NCBI GenBank assembly: GCA_032871835.1
Contig: CM065296.1
Coordinates: 121,344,146-121,408,145 of the forward strand
Source: Dipteronia dyeriana
Lineage: Eukaryota > Streptophyta > Magnoliopsida > Sapindales > Sapindaceae
DNA length: 64,000 nt
Direction of reading: 5' to 3'
Below the pieces are notes generated by a model. It ran no database searches, was not told the origin of the DNA, and saw only the letters and a list, made by a program, of their open reading frames with translations. This document shows positions 1 to 11,559 of the stretch, piece by piece (positions within the stretch are counted from its first letter, which is position 1; every line of letters begins with the position of its first letter). A program made the position numbers and the translations under genes.

Positions 1-324
1 AAAATAAAACTCATTTAAATAATTGATCTTTCAGTATAAGATAGGAACCCAAATGATATTAACCCAACAGTCTTTTACCAAAATAGAAAATAAGAAAAAA
101 AAATCGTCCAAATCAAAATGTATAGGAGAGTTGAGAATTTAGATTATGTGTGATTCTATAATAGGAAACTTATCTCATGCGATAAAGTTCGTAAATACTA
201 TGGTTTTTATCGATAATAAGGAAAAAGAAAAAAAAGGAAAAAGAAAAAAGAAGAAGGTCTATAAATTAGTGAATGAAACAACCAACTCGATAAACATAAA
301 AACCACCTAAAAAATATTTCTGCA

Positions 325-480
325 AGAGTAATGCTAGGATGCTGAAAATCATAAATAAATGATGTGATATGTAAGTTGTCAAGATCATATCACTCGTAAC
401 ATAATCTTATGATTTATAAGATCTTGACAGCTCACATGCCATATTATTTGGACAAATTTTGAACGGCCTAACATTATTCT
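325..480. mobile_element. MITE with short inverted ends
   Basis: The ends are inverted repeats: AGAGTAATGCTAGG on the left and, reading inward from the right, AGAATAATGTTAGG. The interior is a near palindrome (gttgtcaagatcatatc / gatttataagatcttgacag). A related copy lies at 15492-15620 plus 17001-17035, split by a MULE. Another family member is at 701-881. There is no coding capacity. The superfamily is not assigned. Confidence 0.7.
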
Positions 481-700
481 TTTTGTAATTGTAATATTTT
501 ATAATCGCAATAGAAATGGATTTGGATCCTTAACTGATTTTTTTTTTACCTTTTAAAACACGTGATTGATTGTTGATAAAGTGATTGTGAAAACCAATCA
601 TATTTTAATCACCCATTCACTTGCAACACTCATGTATCATAAAATTTAAGTGGTGTGAATAAAAAAATCAGATCAATAGAGGATTCAAATTCAATAGAAA

Positions 701-881
701 TAGAGTAATACTATTATGCAAAGCTGTCTAAAATATTTGTCAAAATAATATGACACGTGAGTTGTCGATATCATATCATTTGCATCATAATCTAACGACT
801 TATATGATTTTTGACAACTCAGGTACCACATAATTTGAATAATATTTTATACAAATATTTTGACGACTTAGTGTTATTCTA
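701..881. mobile_element. MITE, same family as 325-480
   Basis: It begins TAGAGTAATACTA and ends with the inverted form GTGTTATTCTA. Internal inverted arms (cgtgagttgtcgatatcat / atttttgacaactcaggtac) make a foldback. The orthologous copy in the right-hand duplicate is 17072-17243, so this insertion predates the segmental duplication. Confidence 0.7.
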
Positions 882-1097
882 AATAAAACATCCCATGTTT
901 GTGGGTGTGAAATATAAGCATCGTTAAACAATAGATCGAAGATTTGTAATTTCTTCTATATGAAAATAATAATATATTGTTTTATGATTTTTTTGTTCAA
1001 AACGAATCAAATGAGGATATTGACTACTAATTTCATAAAAAAAAAATCAGCAAAGTTGTTCAGAAAATAATGGGAGATAAATAATATAACCAAAAAA

Positions 1098-1292
1098 ATA
1101 ATACTAAACATCCGGTCTAAAATCCCATATTTTTTATCGCAACATATGTGGTACGTTAAGTGTTAAATTATGAATAAATACATATTAATAATGATTTATC
1201 TAATCTACGGTATGTATTTACTCATTATTTAATATTTCAAACGTGTTGGGATAAAAAAAATAGAATTTTAATTGGGATATATAATATTACTG
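1098..1292. mobile_element. Foldback MITE present only in the left copy
   Basis: Inverted ends of about 45 bases surround a palindromic core; ATTTTTTATCGCAACA on the left corresponds to ATTTTTTTTATCCCAACA read inward from the right. The matching place in the right-hand duplicate (about 17590) runs straight through without it. It therefore inserted after the segmental duplication, or was lost from the other copy. Confidence 0.65.
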
Positions 1293-1802
1293 TAGCAATA
1301 AATAGAAGAAGAATTTTCAAATCTATCAATGGCTTCATTTACTGCTTCTCGTTGTTACGTATACAATTTACGATGGAATTCATTCATATAAATAGGCAAG
1401 CAAAGTGAGGGGTAGTTTTTGCAATTTTCATTAACAATGTTTTCTTTTTTTCTTTTTACTGTTTCTATCTTTTCATCTATTCAGATCAATTTTTTTTTTT
1501 TTTTTTTGTTATAACTTTTCTCTTTTATAGGTAGGATTTAAACCACTAATTTTAAAATCATTTATCTCGATTTTAAATTTGTTAGAGGAGGTTAATTTTT
1601 GTCCATATATGTGACCATGCAATTAGACATGTTCATAACAAAAATATGATTGTCAAGACACTTCAGATAATAAGCCATTTATTTGGGCTTCTAATATGGC
1701 TTTTTTAGGGCAAGATAAATGGGCCAATCAATATAGTATAGACACATGACACATGACACATGACAGACAACAAATTATATATATATATATATATAGAGAG
1801 AG

Positions 1803-2172
1803 AGAATCTCTCGTAAAGAATCTTTTATTTTAATTTTGATAAGGATCATCATGAAATCGTATCCATTTTTATATATTTTAAAATGTTTTTTTTATGGATG
1901 ATATGTTCAATAAAATCTACACATGAATAAAATTTAAGAATTTTTCTAGTACTATAACTATTTTTCTTAAATTTTTCTATATTTCATTCATTTTTCGATC
2001 CATTTAAATTTAACAAAATCGGGATAAATAATTATAGTGTTTGAAAAGTTCTACAATTTTGATTCATAAGTAGGTTTTATTGAATATATTATCTACAAAA
2101 AATCATAAAAATGGATACGATTTTACGGTGATCCTTATCGAAATTAAAATAAATAAAATTACGAGAGATTCT
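1803..2172. mobile_element. MITE with long terminal inverted repeats, left copy only
   Basis: The left end AGAATCTCTCGTAA and about 60 further bases are inverted at the right end, which finishes ttacgagagattct. Both arms contain aaggatcatc / gatgatcctt-like blocks and an atggatacgat block. Flanks are TA-rich microsatellite, so a target duplication cannot be read. It is absent at the equivalent point (about 18060) in the right-hand duplicate. Long arms suggest a Mutator-like MITE; that assignment is an inference. Confidence 0.65.
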
Positions 2173-2757
2173 ATATATATATTTTGAAGGACACACAATT
2201 AGTTTTTCAAGTCACATATAATGTTAAGGCGTGCTGACCATGTAATTAAACTATTAAAGGTGGAAAACTTGAACAGAAACTTGGAAATAGATTCACATTT
2301 GATCTATGACAAATGTACGGGACCTAAAATTTATAGTTTTACCCAGACGAGAGAAATATATGTTAGAGCAAGATAAGTCAGACAACATAACCAGATTTTC
2401 AGATCAAGCAAAACTTACAATTAGCATAAAATTTATGTGACCTAAAATTTATATTCTCGTTCATTAAGTTCCGGATGGCATAGCATAAAATAAAGATATT
2501 GAGAAATTAATTAGGGTATTTCGGATTTCTGGCGATCCCTTTTGTGTTATCCAGAAGAATTATAATAGTATAGTAATTTAGTAAATAATAGGGAAATTTT
2601 TAATAAACAATAAAAGAGAGTAAAATACCAAATAAGCGACATTTTGAAAAACAGCACGTGCAAGGTAACTGTTAAGTCACTAACACAGAAGCAATGCGAT
2701 GATCCAATGGCGACTATTTACTGGCCGTTGCTTTTGAAATGTTGGGTTTGAAATATT

Positions 2758-4590
2758 AGAAAGGATATACGATTAACTTTCAGGTAGGGTGAATTCGTCA
2801 AATTAGTAATAGAAACTGAGGTAAATTCTATCAATTCGTTAGTCAATTATCCAAACTTTACTCTCACAGGATTTTCAGTTTATTCAAATACATTGTTTAG
2901 TCTTTCAAAATGTATGGGTGAAGCAGTCCATCACCTCTTCCTCCTGAGGGTTACTTCTTGTTGCATCCCCACAAAAAAAAAGTATATATTTCATATATAT
3001 GAAATATTTGTATTCTATACTATGGTCTTCAAGCAACCCAAAAATATCCTTAAAACGATCCAGATATGTAAAAATATCATTCTATATTTCATATATAAAA
3101 AAAGAGAAAATTCTGGTATTTATATAGAAAATTATGATGTTGTTCACATTTATTGATTCTCAATAAGTTATCTGGTTTTGTCTATATTTATGGGTGGTTT
3201 GACAGAAACACACTTTAAAATTCTTTTATTGACTTTCATATCCATCATCTTTAATTGTTTTCTTTTCTTACTCTCTTTTAAGTTCTCTCTTATTAATTTA
3301 AACTTTTTACTTTCATCAATTTTAATAACTTGAATCTCCAATTCTCCATTGACTATTTTTCTCTCTTTGTAGATTTTTCTTGTTTCTCTAATTCATTTAT
3401 GTTTCTCTCTCTCTACAATTTTATCTCTTCGAAATATTATTTTTCTAGCCGAAACGATTATTATGAGCGAAAATTTGATATCGTTTTTCCACTCAAAAGT
3501 TATTTGAAAATATTTCCAGAAACTTTACAAGATAAAATATCAGCATGATTACACGATAAAATATTAACATCATTATACGATGTTGATATTTCATCGTGTA
3601 ATAATATTGATATTTCGTCGTATAAAGTTCTGGAAACAGATCTCCATTTGAAGATCTGGAAAAAAAAACCTGAACCTCCATCAATGGTGGTTTGTTCGCA
3701 GACCTCCATTGATGGAGATCAAACAAACCTCCATCAGTAGATGTCGAACAAACATTCATCACATATCTCCATTGGTGGTCAATGGATATCAGTAAAGATG
3801 ATTAAAGAGAAATCTCTCTCACATGTCATAAATGTACAAAGGGTATTTTTATCCAAAAATCATTTCTCTCGGATAAAAACTGGGGCAATTTTTGTTAATT
3901 CGTTAGTTAATTATCCAATCTTTACTTTCCCAGAATTTCTACTTTCCTCAAATACATTGTTCAGCCTCCCATGCTGTATGGGTGAAGGAGTCCAACGCCG
4001 TTTCCTCCCGAGGGATGCCTCCAGCTGCCGCCCATTATAAAAAGAAAAGTTGATATTTCATTTATAAGAAATATTTGTATTCTATACTATGGTCTTCAAG
4101 CAACCCAAAATATTCTTTAATATTTGTAAAAATATCATTCCCTCTTTCATGTATAAAAAATATTTGTATTCTAGATAACTGAAACACATGGTACATTAGC
4201 CTACGATCGGACATCTCCTTATTGTAAGGATTGGGATCCCAAGACAATTCTTTGTTGGAATCCCTTAGCTGCTTCTCCTTGAGCGGTTGTAAGGATTGGA
4301 ATCCTTGAGCAGTTCCTTGTTGAAATATAAGAAATATTTGTATTCTATATTATCGTCTTCAAGCAACCCAAAAAAAATCCTTAAAACGATCAAAATCTGT
4401 AAAAAGAATATATATATATTTCACATATAAGAAATATTTGTATTCTATACTATGGTTTTCAAGCAACCCAAAAATATCTTTAAAACGATCAAGATTTGCA
4501 AAAATATAAATCTCTATTTCATATATAAAAAATATTTGTATTCTATACTATAGCCCAGATTGATAAATATATGTTTTTGAAAATTAGCTT
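2758..4590. repeat. Cluster of dispersed and foldback repeats, no gene
   Basis: A roughly 110-base motif (gaaatatttgtattctata, then ggtcttcaagcaaccc, then a poly-A-rich tail) recurs at about 2998-3110, 4065-4170, 4323-4420 and 4427-4540. It recurs inverted at about 8170-8345. A second shared block (tgtatgggtgaag followed by a C/T-rich stretch) occurs at about 2895-2975 and 3960-4035. The short open frames here look accidental, being made of repeat sequence. Confidence 0.6.
3508..3720. repeat. Two adjacent imperfect hairpins
   Basis: Bases 3513-3640 form an imperfect inverted repeat: tttccagaaactttac at the left returns inverted as ataaagttctggaaa at the right, with matching acgat/atcgt arms between. 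Bases 3676-3718 form a second one (cctccatcaatgg / ccattgatggag). No terminal target duplication was recognised. Confidence 0.6.
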
Positions 4591-4594
4591 CTGC

Positions 4595-4980
4595 TTTTAG
4601 AAACACGCTACATATATAGTTTTGTGTTCAAGAAAATCTCAATGCTTCTACTTGCAACATCATTCTCACTTGAAACCAATATTTATGATTAAATGCTAAT
4701 TTAAATGGATTGATGAACCTACGTATCGATTTGAATAACATAAACAAGAAAAATCTGATTCATTCATTAGATCGAAAATTCCATTAAGATAATGTGAGAA
4801 CCACTTGATGATGGTGGTCAAGATAGACAAAAAGTCACAAAACATCATCACCAAAAAACCAATCGAAGTAATGGTCTTCGGACGATGAAGATAACCAGAA
4901 TATTTACAAAACAAAATGCATAAGAATCCAACCATCATAAACCAACCAAAAAAATAAAACATCCCTAAAACCAATACCAA
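4595..4980 (+). repeat. Copy of the 43.74-44.17 kb intergenic region
   Basis: The sequence matches 43745-44170 in the same orientation. Shared blocks include ttttgtgttcaaga, aatctcaatgcttctacttg, gaaaccaatatttatgatt, aaaatctgattcatt, attaagataatgt and gaagataacca. At 43.7-44.2 kb this is the region between the DPM1 stop and the stop of the neighbouring minus-strand gene, likely that gene's 3' UTR. The copy ends just before the homologous coding sequence would begin. Confidence 0.75.
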
Positions 4981-5016
4981 ATCCTCTAAAGAAGTACTAC
5001 GTTGTCAACCTCCACA

Positions 5017-5185
5017 TCCTCCTCAATCTAATTTTACTGCTTCTGCTATAGCTGCTTGAGTTTCGGCTTTTGCTGATGTTTCCGCTGTTTTTGCTTTTGC
5101 TAAGTATGCTTTGCTATGGCTACTGTTGCAGCTGCTTCTGCTGCATATTTTTCACCTACTGCTGCTAACCTTTTCATTTGTTGAT
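5017..5185 (-). pseudogene. Fragment of an alanine-rich protein C terminus
   Basis: Read on the minus strand, this gives an alanine- and lysine-rich helical stretch (MKRLAAVGEKYAAEAAATVA), then, after a one-base frame change near 5105, another Ala/Lys/Glu-rich piece ending in AEAVKLD and a stop. The bias toward Ala, Glu and Lys in both parts suggests a former coiled-coil C terminus. I do not recognise the family. With the frame break and no upstream exon visible, it reads as a pseudogene fragment. Confidence 0.35.
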
Positions 5186-5189
5186 GTTG

Positions 5190-6158
5190 CCAAAGCAAAC
5201 AAGGGTTCAGAAAGCGAGAAAAAGGATAGGTGTAGAGACTTAACGGAAGTTGTTCTAACAAATGGGGTTTACTGCCTTTTTTTGGGAAATAAAAGAAAAT
5301 TAATCGAATATCGAAACTTCATAAAGGACGAAGGATAAGTCTATAATACACTATGGATACAAAATAAAAAATTATCTCAAAAGTGAACCTGAAGCTGTAT
5401 TTATATTAATGAAAAAAAAAAAACAAAAGAATTGGGATTCCAAGTTGAAGAAAATATTCATTGATCAAATCATCCTCTCCATAGTCTGGTAGATCATTTT
5501 TTTTTTGAAGAATTGATTACTCAGACGAGAATAAAGATCGAGTCCCTTTCCACATGTCAATATAAATACCGACAATAATAAAATTTATAGTAAGAGGAAA
5601 ATTTATCGACTTGGTTTAAGTTTGGATTACTTTATGGTGCATGATCCAGTTGTTAGGCCACTGGAGGGACTCAATACAACTGTTTTGTCTGACTTGCTAC
5701 CCGAGATTCCAATACCACGGTTTACTTTTAGTTTTAGTTCAAGCAGCTGAGTATGTAGAAAGGGAACGCCACAACAATCCGTATGCTTTGATCCATTTTA
5801 GAGAAGAACATAAGAAAACGAACGTGAGCTTGCTTTTCTCAATATATGTTTTTCTTTTAATTTTGTGTTTGTAATCAGTGTTCTAGATTTAAACACAATT
5901 GTGTTTGTAACCGGTGTATGTTTTTGTAAAAGCTAAAAGCGTTTTGGTTGACTAAAATTTTCTATACGCAACTAGCAGTCATGTAGAGAATGAAAACTAC
6001 ATTGTTCAGTTTAAGATCAGTTTACGAAAGTGATATTGTTTTTAATTTTTTTTTTGTTAATAAGGTGGAATTAATGTAATGCTTATTAAGATCTGAATTT
6101 AAGATCTGAATTCTGGATATGGTTCTGATTTTTTATGATGAACACACACAAATATGAA

Positions 6159-6192
<34 letters not shown>

Positions 6193-6830
6193 TATATATA
6201 TATGTACATGCATCTAAGGATTCTTTACATGCATGCCATGGAAGAAGAATATATGGTGGACATGAGCTATGTTGAAGTCCTGCCATAATCATTTTAGATA
6301 TTGTTTACAAACATTTGTAGTAGGTACCACTGTAATGGTTAATGCCTGTAGTGCCTTCCAATTTGTAATGAACAAATTGTGAAGTGAAATGCTAATTACA
6401 TGTACCGTAGAATCAATTATTTAGTGATATAGTATCCATTTTCAGTTATGTTTATTGTAGGAATTTTCAAGAAATGTACATGCATATAAGATTCTACGGA
6501 TTCGAAGGATTCTTTTAATGTTTATATAAAACAAAAAATTATTTGTATACGGGGATGACTTACAAATTAAATGATTGATCATATAAATATCGAAAAATAA
6601 TAATGATAATTTTATTATATTATTAATATATTTTGCGAAAAAAGAGAAAATATTATTATTATTATTTTAGTTTTAAATATTAACCTTCATTTTCAATTAT
6701 TAAAATCCCTGTAAAAAAATTCCGTTGAAGTTCATCAAAGAATTTTAGTGGACATGGACAAGTTTTATTACAATGGTGTATTTTTAGTAATTTTACATAG
6801 TTACAATACTTTTTACTTCTATTTTACTAA
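5190..6830. other. Intergenic, no supported gene
   Basis: AT-rich sequence with a (TA)n-type microsatellite at about 6158-6202. A short open stretch near 5638-5750 reads plausibly as protein (including RPLEGLNTT and LPEIPIPRF) but runs into stops, and I cannot place it in a family. Nothing else is supportable. Confidence 0.6.
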
Positions 6831-6832
6831 AT

Positions 6833-7077
6833 ACATTGAAATTGTTTTTGGTTCTTATAGCATTTTTGAAAATTAGTTTACTGAAATTGTTTTTGGTTCT
6901 TATAACATTTTTGAAAATTAGTTTACCAAGCACTCAGTTGATTCTTTCTATAACAATTCCAAAAGAACCCCCCCCCAAATACAATGAAATTGTTTTTGGT
7001 TCTTATAACATTTTTGAAAATTAGTTTACCAAGCACTCAGCTGATTCTTTCTATAACAATTCCAAAAGAACCCCCCC
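6833..7077 (+). repeat. Short tandem duplications
   Basis: The segment gaaattgtttttggttctta-taacatttttgaaaattagttta occurs three times, starting near 6838, 6881 and 6984. The last two copies are followed by the same 60-base block ending in a run of seven to nine C. This makes a 45-base unit nested in a roughly 105-base unit. Open frames here are repeat artefacts. Confidence 0.75.
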
Positions 7078-7272
7078 AACATAACAATGTCAAACTTGGC
7101 CTATGTCTATTGCCTTTCATGATCCACCTTCTGCCTGAGTGAGGTTTGGGTTAGAAGAACTTTCGACTGAAATCTCTAAGTTTGAATCCATTAATATTTT
7201 TTTTTTTAAATCTAGATCTCGATACCTGGAATGCGTGGTACATTAGCCAAGGATCGAACAACTCCTTATAGT

Positions 7273-7352
7273 AAGGATTGGAATCCCCGAGCAGTTCCTT
7301 GTTGTATCCTTACAATAAGGAACTGCTTAGAGATTCCAATCCCTACAACAAG
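7273..7352. repeat. Near-perfect hairpin, about 35-base stem
   Basis: The left arm aaggattggaatccccgagc plus agttccttgttg returns inverted as caataaggaactgcttagag plus attccaatcccta, with a loop of about eight bases. A partial, more decayed relative of the same block is at 4190-4325. No element boundary was found. Confidence 0.65.
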
Positions 7353-7375
7353 GAGCTGTCTGGTTCTTGAGCCGC

Positions 7376-8133
7376 TTGATGCTTGGTTGGTTTTTGAGCC
7401 GCTTGATGCTCGACTAGTTCTAGAAACAGTGCAAGTAAATCGTCATATTCTACATCCCTATTTTGAATATCATCAAATACTGCATCCCGATTTTAATCCA
7501 TCACGGAATATTATAAACGAGTTCATTGGGTGCAACAGACGATACAATATTGTTCATCGAACCAAAGTTGAAGTACCTCATCAATATGAGGAGTATCTTG
7601 CGATGTTTGAAATGGCTTCAGGGCTCAAGATTAATTTCTTTAAATCTTGTATATTCAAGGTGGGTAAAAAGAAGAGGATGAAGGTGAATTGAGAAGACGC
7701 TTTTAGGTGTAAAAAAATGCCCCTCCCTATTTTGTATCTTGACTTACCTTTCGGTTGTAACCTGAATTCGAAGACGTTGTGGAACCAGATGGTTGAAAAA
7801 ATTGAAAGATGGTTAACTTCTTGGAAAGTGAGGTTTTTATTGAAAGTGGTTGTTTAGTCTTGATTAAGCATTCCGATTTTTTTTGTATGTCGGTCTTCAA
7901 AATACCTATCGGTGTGGTTCACAAGATAAATAAGCTGCAACGAAATTTCTTTTGGTTACAGAATTTCTACATAATTTCGACTTTGGTTATGACAACTATT
8001 AATTCTCTGAAGAACCGCTTAGCGATCCATGATACGATTTCCTGGAACTTCAGTTCCAATAGAATCTTTTCGGTAAGTTCCTTTTGAAGGTACCTTGAAG
8101 TGTCCTCTCCGACCGACCTCGTTATAACAAGCG
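7376..8133 (+). mobile_element. LINE (non-LTR) reverse transcriptase fragment, copy 1
   Basis: Translated pieces resemble the C-terminal part of plant L1-type reverse transcriptase. In order these are SGLKINFFKS, then (with frame changes) LPILYLDLPFG, a segment ending VEKIERWLTSWK, then FKIPIGVVHKINKLQRNFFW, then a WNFSSNRIFSVSSF segment typical of the region after the polymerase. Several stops and frameshifts interrupt it, so it is dead. It runs into (TA)n at the right. A second, related copy is at 8437-8581 plus 10930-11536. Confidence 0.7.
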
Positions 8134-8175
<42 letters not shown>

Positions 8176-8197
8176 GAGAATGGTATTTTTACAAATC

Positions 8198-8246
<49 letters not shown>

Positions 8247-8345
8247 GAGAATGGTATTTTTACAAATCTTAATCGTTTTAAGGATATTTTTGGGTTGCTC
8301 GAAGATCATAGTATAAAATACAAATATTTCTTATATATGAAATAT
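8134..8345. repeat. (TA)n microsatellite with duplicated flank
   Basis: Two long TA runs (about 8135-8168 and 8201-8240) are each followed by the same sequence, gaaatagagaatggtatttt plus acaaatctta. The flank is the inverted form of the repeat motif seen at 3.0-4.5 kb. There is no coding content. Confidence 0.8.
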
Positions 8346-8436
8346 GGACTTTTCCTTTTTAGTGGGGTGGCTTGATGAGGCATTTCCCGGGATGAATTGG
8401 TGCTTGAATCCTTCACCATACAACTGATTCTTGGGC

Positions 8437-11400
8437 TGCTTGATGCTTGACTGGTTCTAGAAACGGTGCAAGTAAATCATTGAATTCTACATCTCGATTT
8501 TGAATATCAACAGATACTGCATCCCGATTTTGATCCATTACAAAATATCATAAACGAGTTCACAGGGTGTTACGGACGATATGTTAAGATTATGCTTAAT
8601 AGCAAGAGTGTAATAATATATTTGACAATATTTTAATATTAATAAAGTGATTTCTAGTTTGACAAATTTTATAGCATTTATAGTTTAATTATTTTAATTG
8701 TCAAAATTAAATAATCATAAGGTCAACAGACTATGAGAAAATAAGAATTGTTGGTACATCTGGATATGTTTGAGGTAGACACAATTATTTAGTTAGTTTT
8801 GAATAATATTCATAACTTAAGATAAATGTTGGGCGCCTTTATCTAGTCAAAATTGTAGATTCTTTTACTAGCATTTGAGTAAGATCAAATGTGTTATGAT
8901 GAGTCTAAAATCATCAAAGTGTGGTGTCTTTGGACAAAAAGAATCTAGTGCACTGGGTGCATTGAATAGGATCACAGTGAAATACTTTATCCATAACCGT
9001 CAATGGATAAAAGTTTTTATATGAAGACAATCAGAGAGTCTATCTCAATCTTGAGATAAATGGATTTATAGTTGTAAGTGTTATCATTTGAGTTGTCAAT
9101 GAGTACGATTATATAACAAAGTTTATCCTCGATAGTTTGGTGGTATTCATTTGTTAATGGATAGAGGACTTCATTTATAGATATGGACATCATGACTCCA
9201 TTTATTAAATGTGAGTAGAATATCATCATATGGATATTTGAAGGTATTGAATATTAAATCTTAACGTTAAGTTTTCAATAGTGTCTATTGAAATATGACT
9301 TCTAGACAATTCAAAATATGCAAGTTCAAAATGTGGTCATATGAGTAAATATAATAACTTGAAGAGCTATAGACGGTCTATGAGCTAAAGGTGGTCTATG
9401 AGCTTTTGACGATTATTGGTGTTCTTCACGAGTATACACTATCTCCATTAAGATTGTCTAGGATATGAATGAGGAATATTAACTAATTCTAGCTTTATTT
9501 AAGAGTTCAATTTTAGTTTTTGAGTGGAATGAACTAAAATTAATAGATCGGACGTAAGTGAATCATTTGTTGATTGTGATTAGGTTATGTCCATGGGAGC
9601 TTAAATTTAGATAGTCCATCAAGATTCCAAATTCACACGAACTTGCAGGGATCACTTGATATATTCTACCGGACCAATTTATGGGTCCATCTAGAATTGT
9701 ATTAAGGCATGTGAACTTGTTTCTTTTTTGATAAGAATGAGTCTATTTCACATGTGGACTTTTTATCCAATAGATTTAATAAAGTAGAAAAAACAATATA
9801 TTTGCCCATGTATGGACTTAGGCGGCAAGGCTATATATAATAACTTATTATATTGTTTTTTATTTTATTGTTTAATTAAATGGAAATTAATTAATTTGTT
9901 AATTAATAATTATTTAATTAAAAGTCAAAATATTTTTCCTAGTTGAAGAAGATATCTAAGTGTCATATTACTGTTGGTAATATGATAAGTATCAAATGCT
10001 ATATTTGATAAGTAGATAAATAAATTCATTTTATTTGATAAGTAGTCATATTAGGAAGTATTTGATTTCTTTTAAAACTCTAATTGACAATTGGTCAAAT
10101 TATGAAGTTTTAATATAGTCACAATTTAATTTATATTCAATAATTGGTTATTGAATAAATGCACTATTGAGTTGGATTATGAGTCTTGGTGTAGAAAAGA
10201 ATTCTTCTTTAAAAATGATTCTTGGCCACCAAGTAAATCCTCCTAAGGAAATGATTCTTGCCCACTATGTAAATCCTTCTTAGGAGAGGATTTGGTCTCC
10301 TATATATATGACTTAAAGAATTCGACCAAGCTTGATGTTTTCTCTAAGTGAGATTTCGGCCAAGCCTAGTTTTTTCTTAGAGAAAGATTTCGGCATATAG
10401 AGAGAATTTTGAGAGAGAGAAAATTTAGTTTTTGTTTTAGACAAAATTCGACCAACTCATATATTTAGTGTGTGAAAATTCGACAAAGAGGAAAATGATG
10501 AAAGAACGTTTTGTTTTCGATAATGCATAGTAGCCTTTACATCAAAAGGTTTTGTATACAACATTGAATCAAGGTTCAAACGAGTTTCAATCAAATTGAT
10601 TGATAATTCACAAGTGGCCAAACGTTTTTTGTTTTTTTAGAGGATTATTGTGACTAACAAAAGTTTTTTTTTTGTTTGTTTCTATCATCAGATATACAAT
10701 TTAAAGAAAGGGAGCCCATATTCATAGGTGATTCACGTTCGTGATTGGATTAGAAGATCTTACGGATTCATTTCGATGCTAGTTCAATCGTCACGAGAAA
10801 AATGTACGATACTTTTAATAAACGTTGATAAATTTAGGGTTAAGGGTTTTTCTTTTAAAGGAATTTTTTTAAATATACCAAACACTAATTTTACGCTTCC
10901 GCCTCGTTTTGAATCGATTTTCCCCTACACGATACAATCTTGTTCATCGAACCAAAGTTAGAGCACCTCATCAATATATGGAGGATCTTGCGATGTTTTG
11001 AAATGTCTTCGGGGTTCAAGATCAATTTCTTTAAATCTTGTATATTTAAGGCGGGTAAGAAAGAGAGGGTGAAGGTGAATTAGGAAGACGCTATTAGGTG
11101 TAAAAAAAATGTCCCTCCCTATTTTGTATCTTGGTTTGCCTCTCGGCTATAACCCGAATTCGAAGGTGTTTTGAAACCCGGTGTTTGAACAAGTTGAAAG
11201 ACGGTTAACTCCTTGGAAAATGAGGTTTATTGAAAAGTGGTCGTTTAGTCTTGATTAAGGTGATGTTAATAAGCATTCTGAATTTTTTATATGTCGGTCT
11301 TCAAAATGCTCATCGACGTGGCTCACAAGATCAAGAAGCTTCAACATAATTTCTTTTGGTTATGGAATTTGTACATAATTCTAACTTTTGTTATGATAGC

Positions 11401-11536
11401 TATTAATTCTCTGAAGATTCGCTTAGCGATCCAAGATATGATTTCCTGGAACTTCAGTTCAATAGAATCTTTTCGGTAAGTTTCTTCTGAAGGTGCCTTG
11501 AAGCTTCCTCTCCCACCGACCTCGTTATAACAAGCA
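8437..11536 (+). mobile_element. LINE-like fragment, copy 2, split by a solo LTR
   Basis: Bases 8437-8581 match 7376-7550, and bases 10930-11536 continue the match to 7551-8133. The LTR at 8582-10929 sits inside. The right part again encodes RT-like pieces, for example FKMLIDVAHKIKKLQHNFFW, equivalent to the motif in copy 1, and ends at the same ctcgttataacaagc sequence. Stops and frameshifts show it is inactive. The shared start and end of both copies suggest one larger unit was duplicated, not two independent LINE insertions. Confidence 0.7.
8582..10929. mobile_element. Solo LTR of an LTR retrotransposon, 2348 bp, with 5-bp target duplication
   Basis: The insert starts TGTTAAGATT and ends CCCCTACA (TG...CA). 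It is flanked by a perfect 5-base direct repeat, CGATA at 8577-8581 and 10930-10934. Removing it rejoins the LINE-like sequence seen uninterrupted at 7550. No gag-pol frame, primer-binding site or second LTR was found inside, so a recombined solo LTR is the simplest reading. Length is large for an LTR. I cannot assign Copia or Gypsy from the LTR alone. Confidence 0.8.
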
Positions 11537-11559
11537 TTTTATGGAATGGTTTTAATAAA

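Larger units (their letters stand above)
1..2757. repeat. Diverged duplicate of the cyclin B upstream region (left copy)
   Basis: This stretch matches about 15270-18540 in the same orientation, with collinear blocks. For example 75-215 matches 15285-15410, and 2530-2750 matches 18330-18535, including the block with ACTATTTACT and CCGTTG. The copies differ by substitutions and by MITE or MULE insertions present in only one of them. No gene follows the left copy: homology stops near 2757, just before where the cyclin 5' leader begins in the right copy. I see no coding sequence in it. The segment may extend beyond the window on the left. Confidence 0.8.

Noticed and set aside
5111..5338. Plus-strand Leu-rich frame resembling a signal peptide protein
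   Set aside because: It is the opposite strand of the Ala/Glu-rich pseudogene fragment, which explains its composition.
8019..8309. Minus-strand frame with alternating Tyr-Ile
   Set aside because: This is (TA)n microsatellite translated; it has no coding value.
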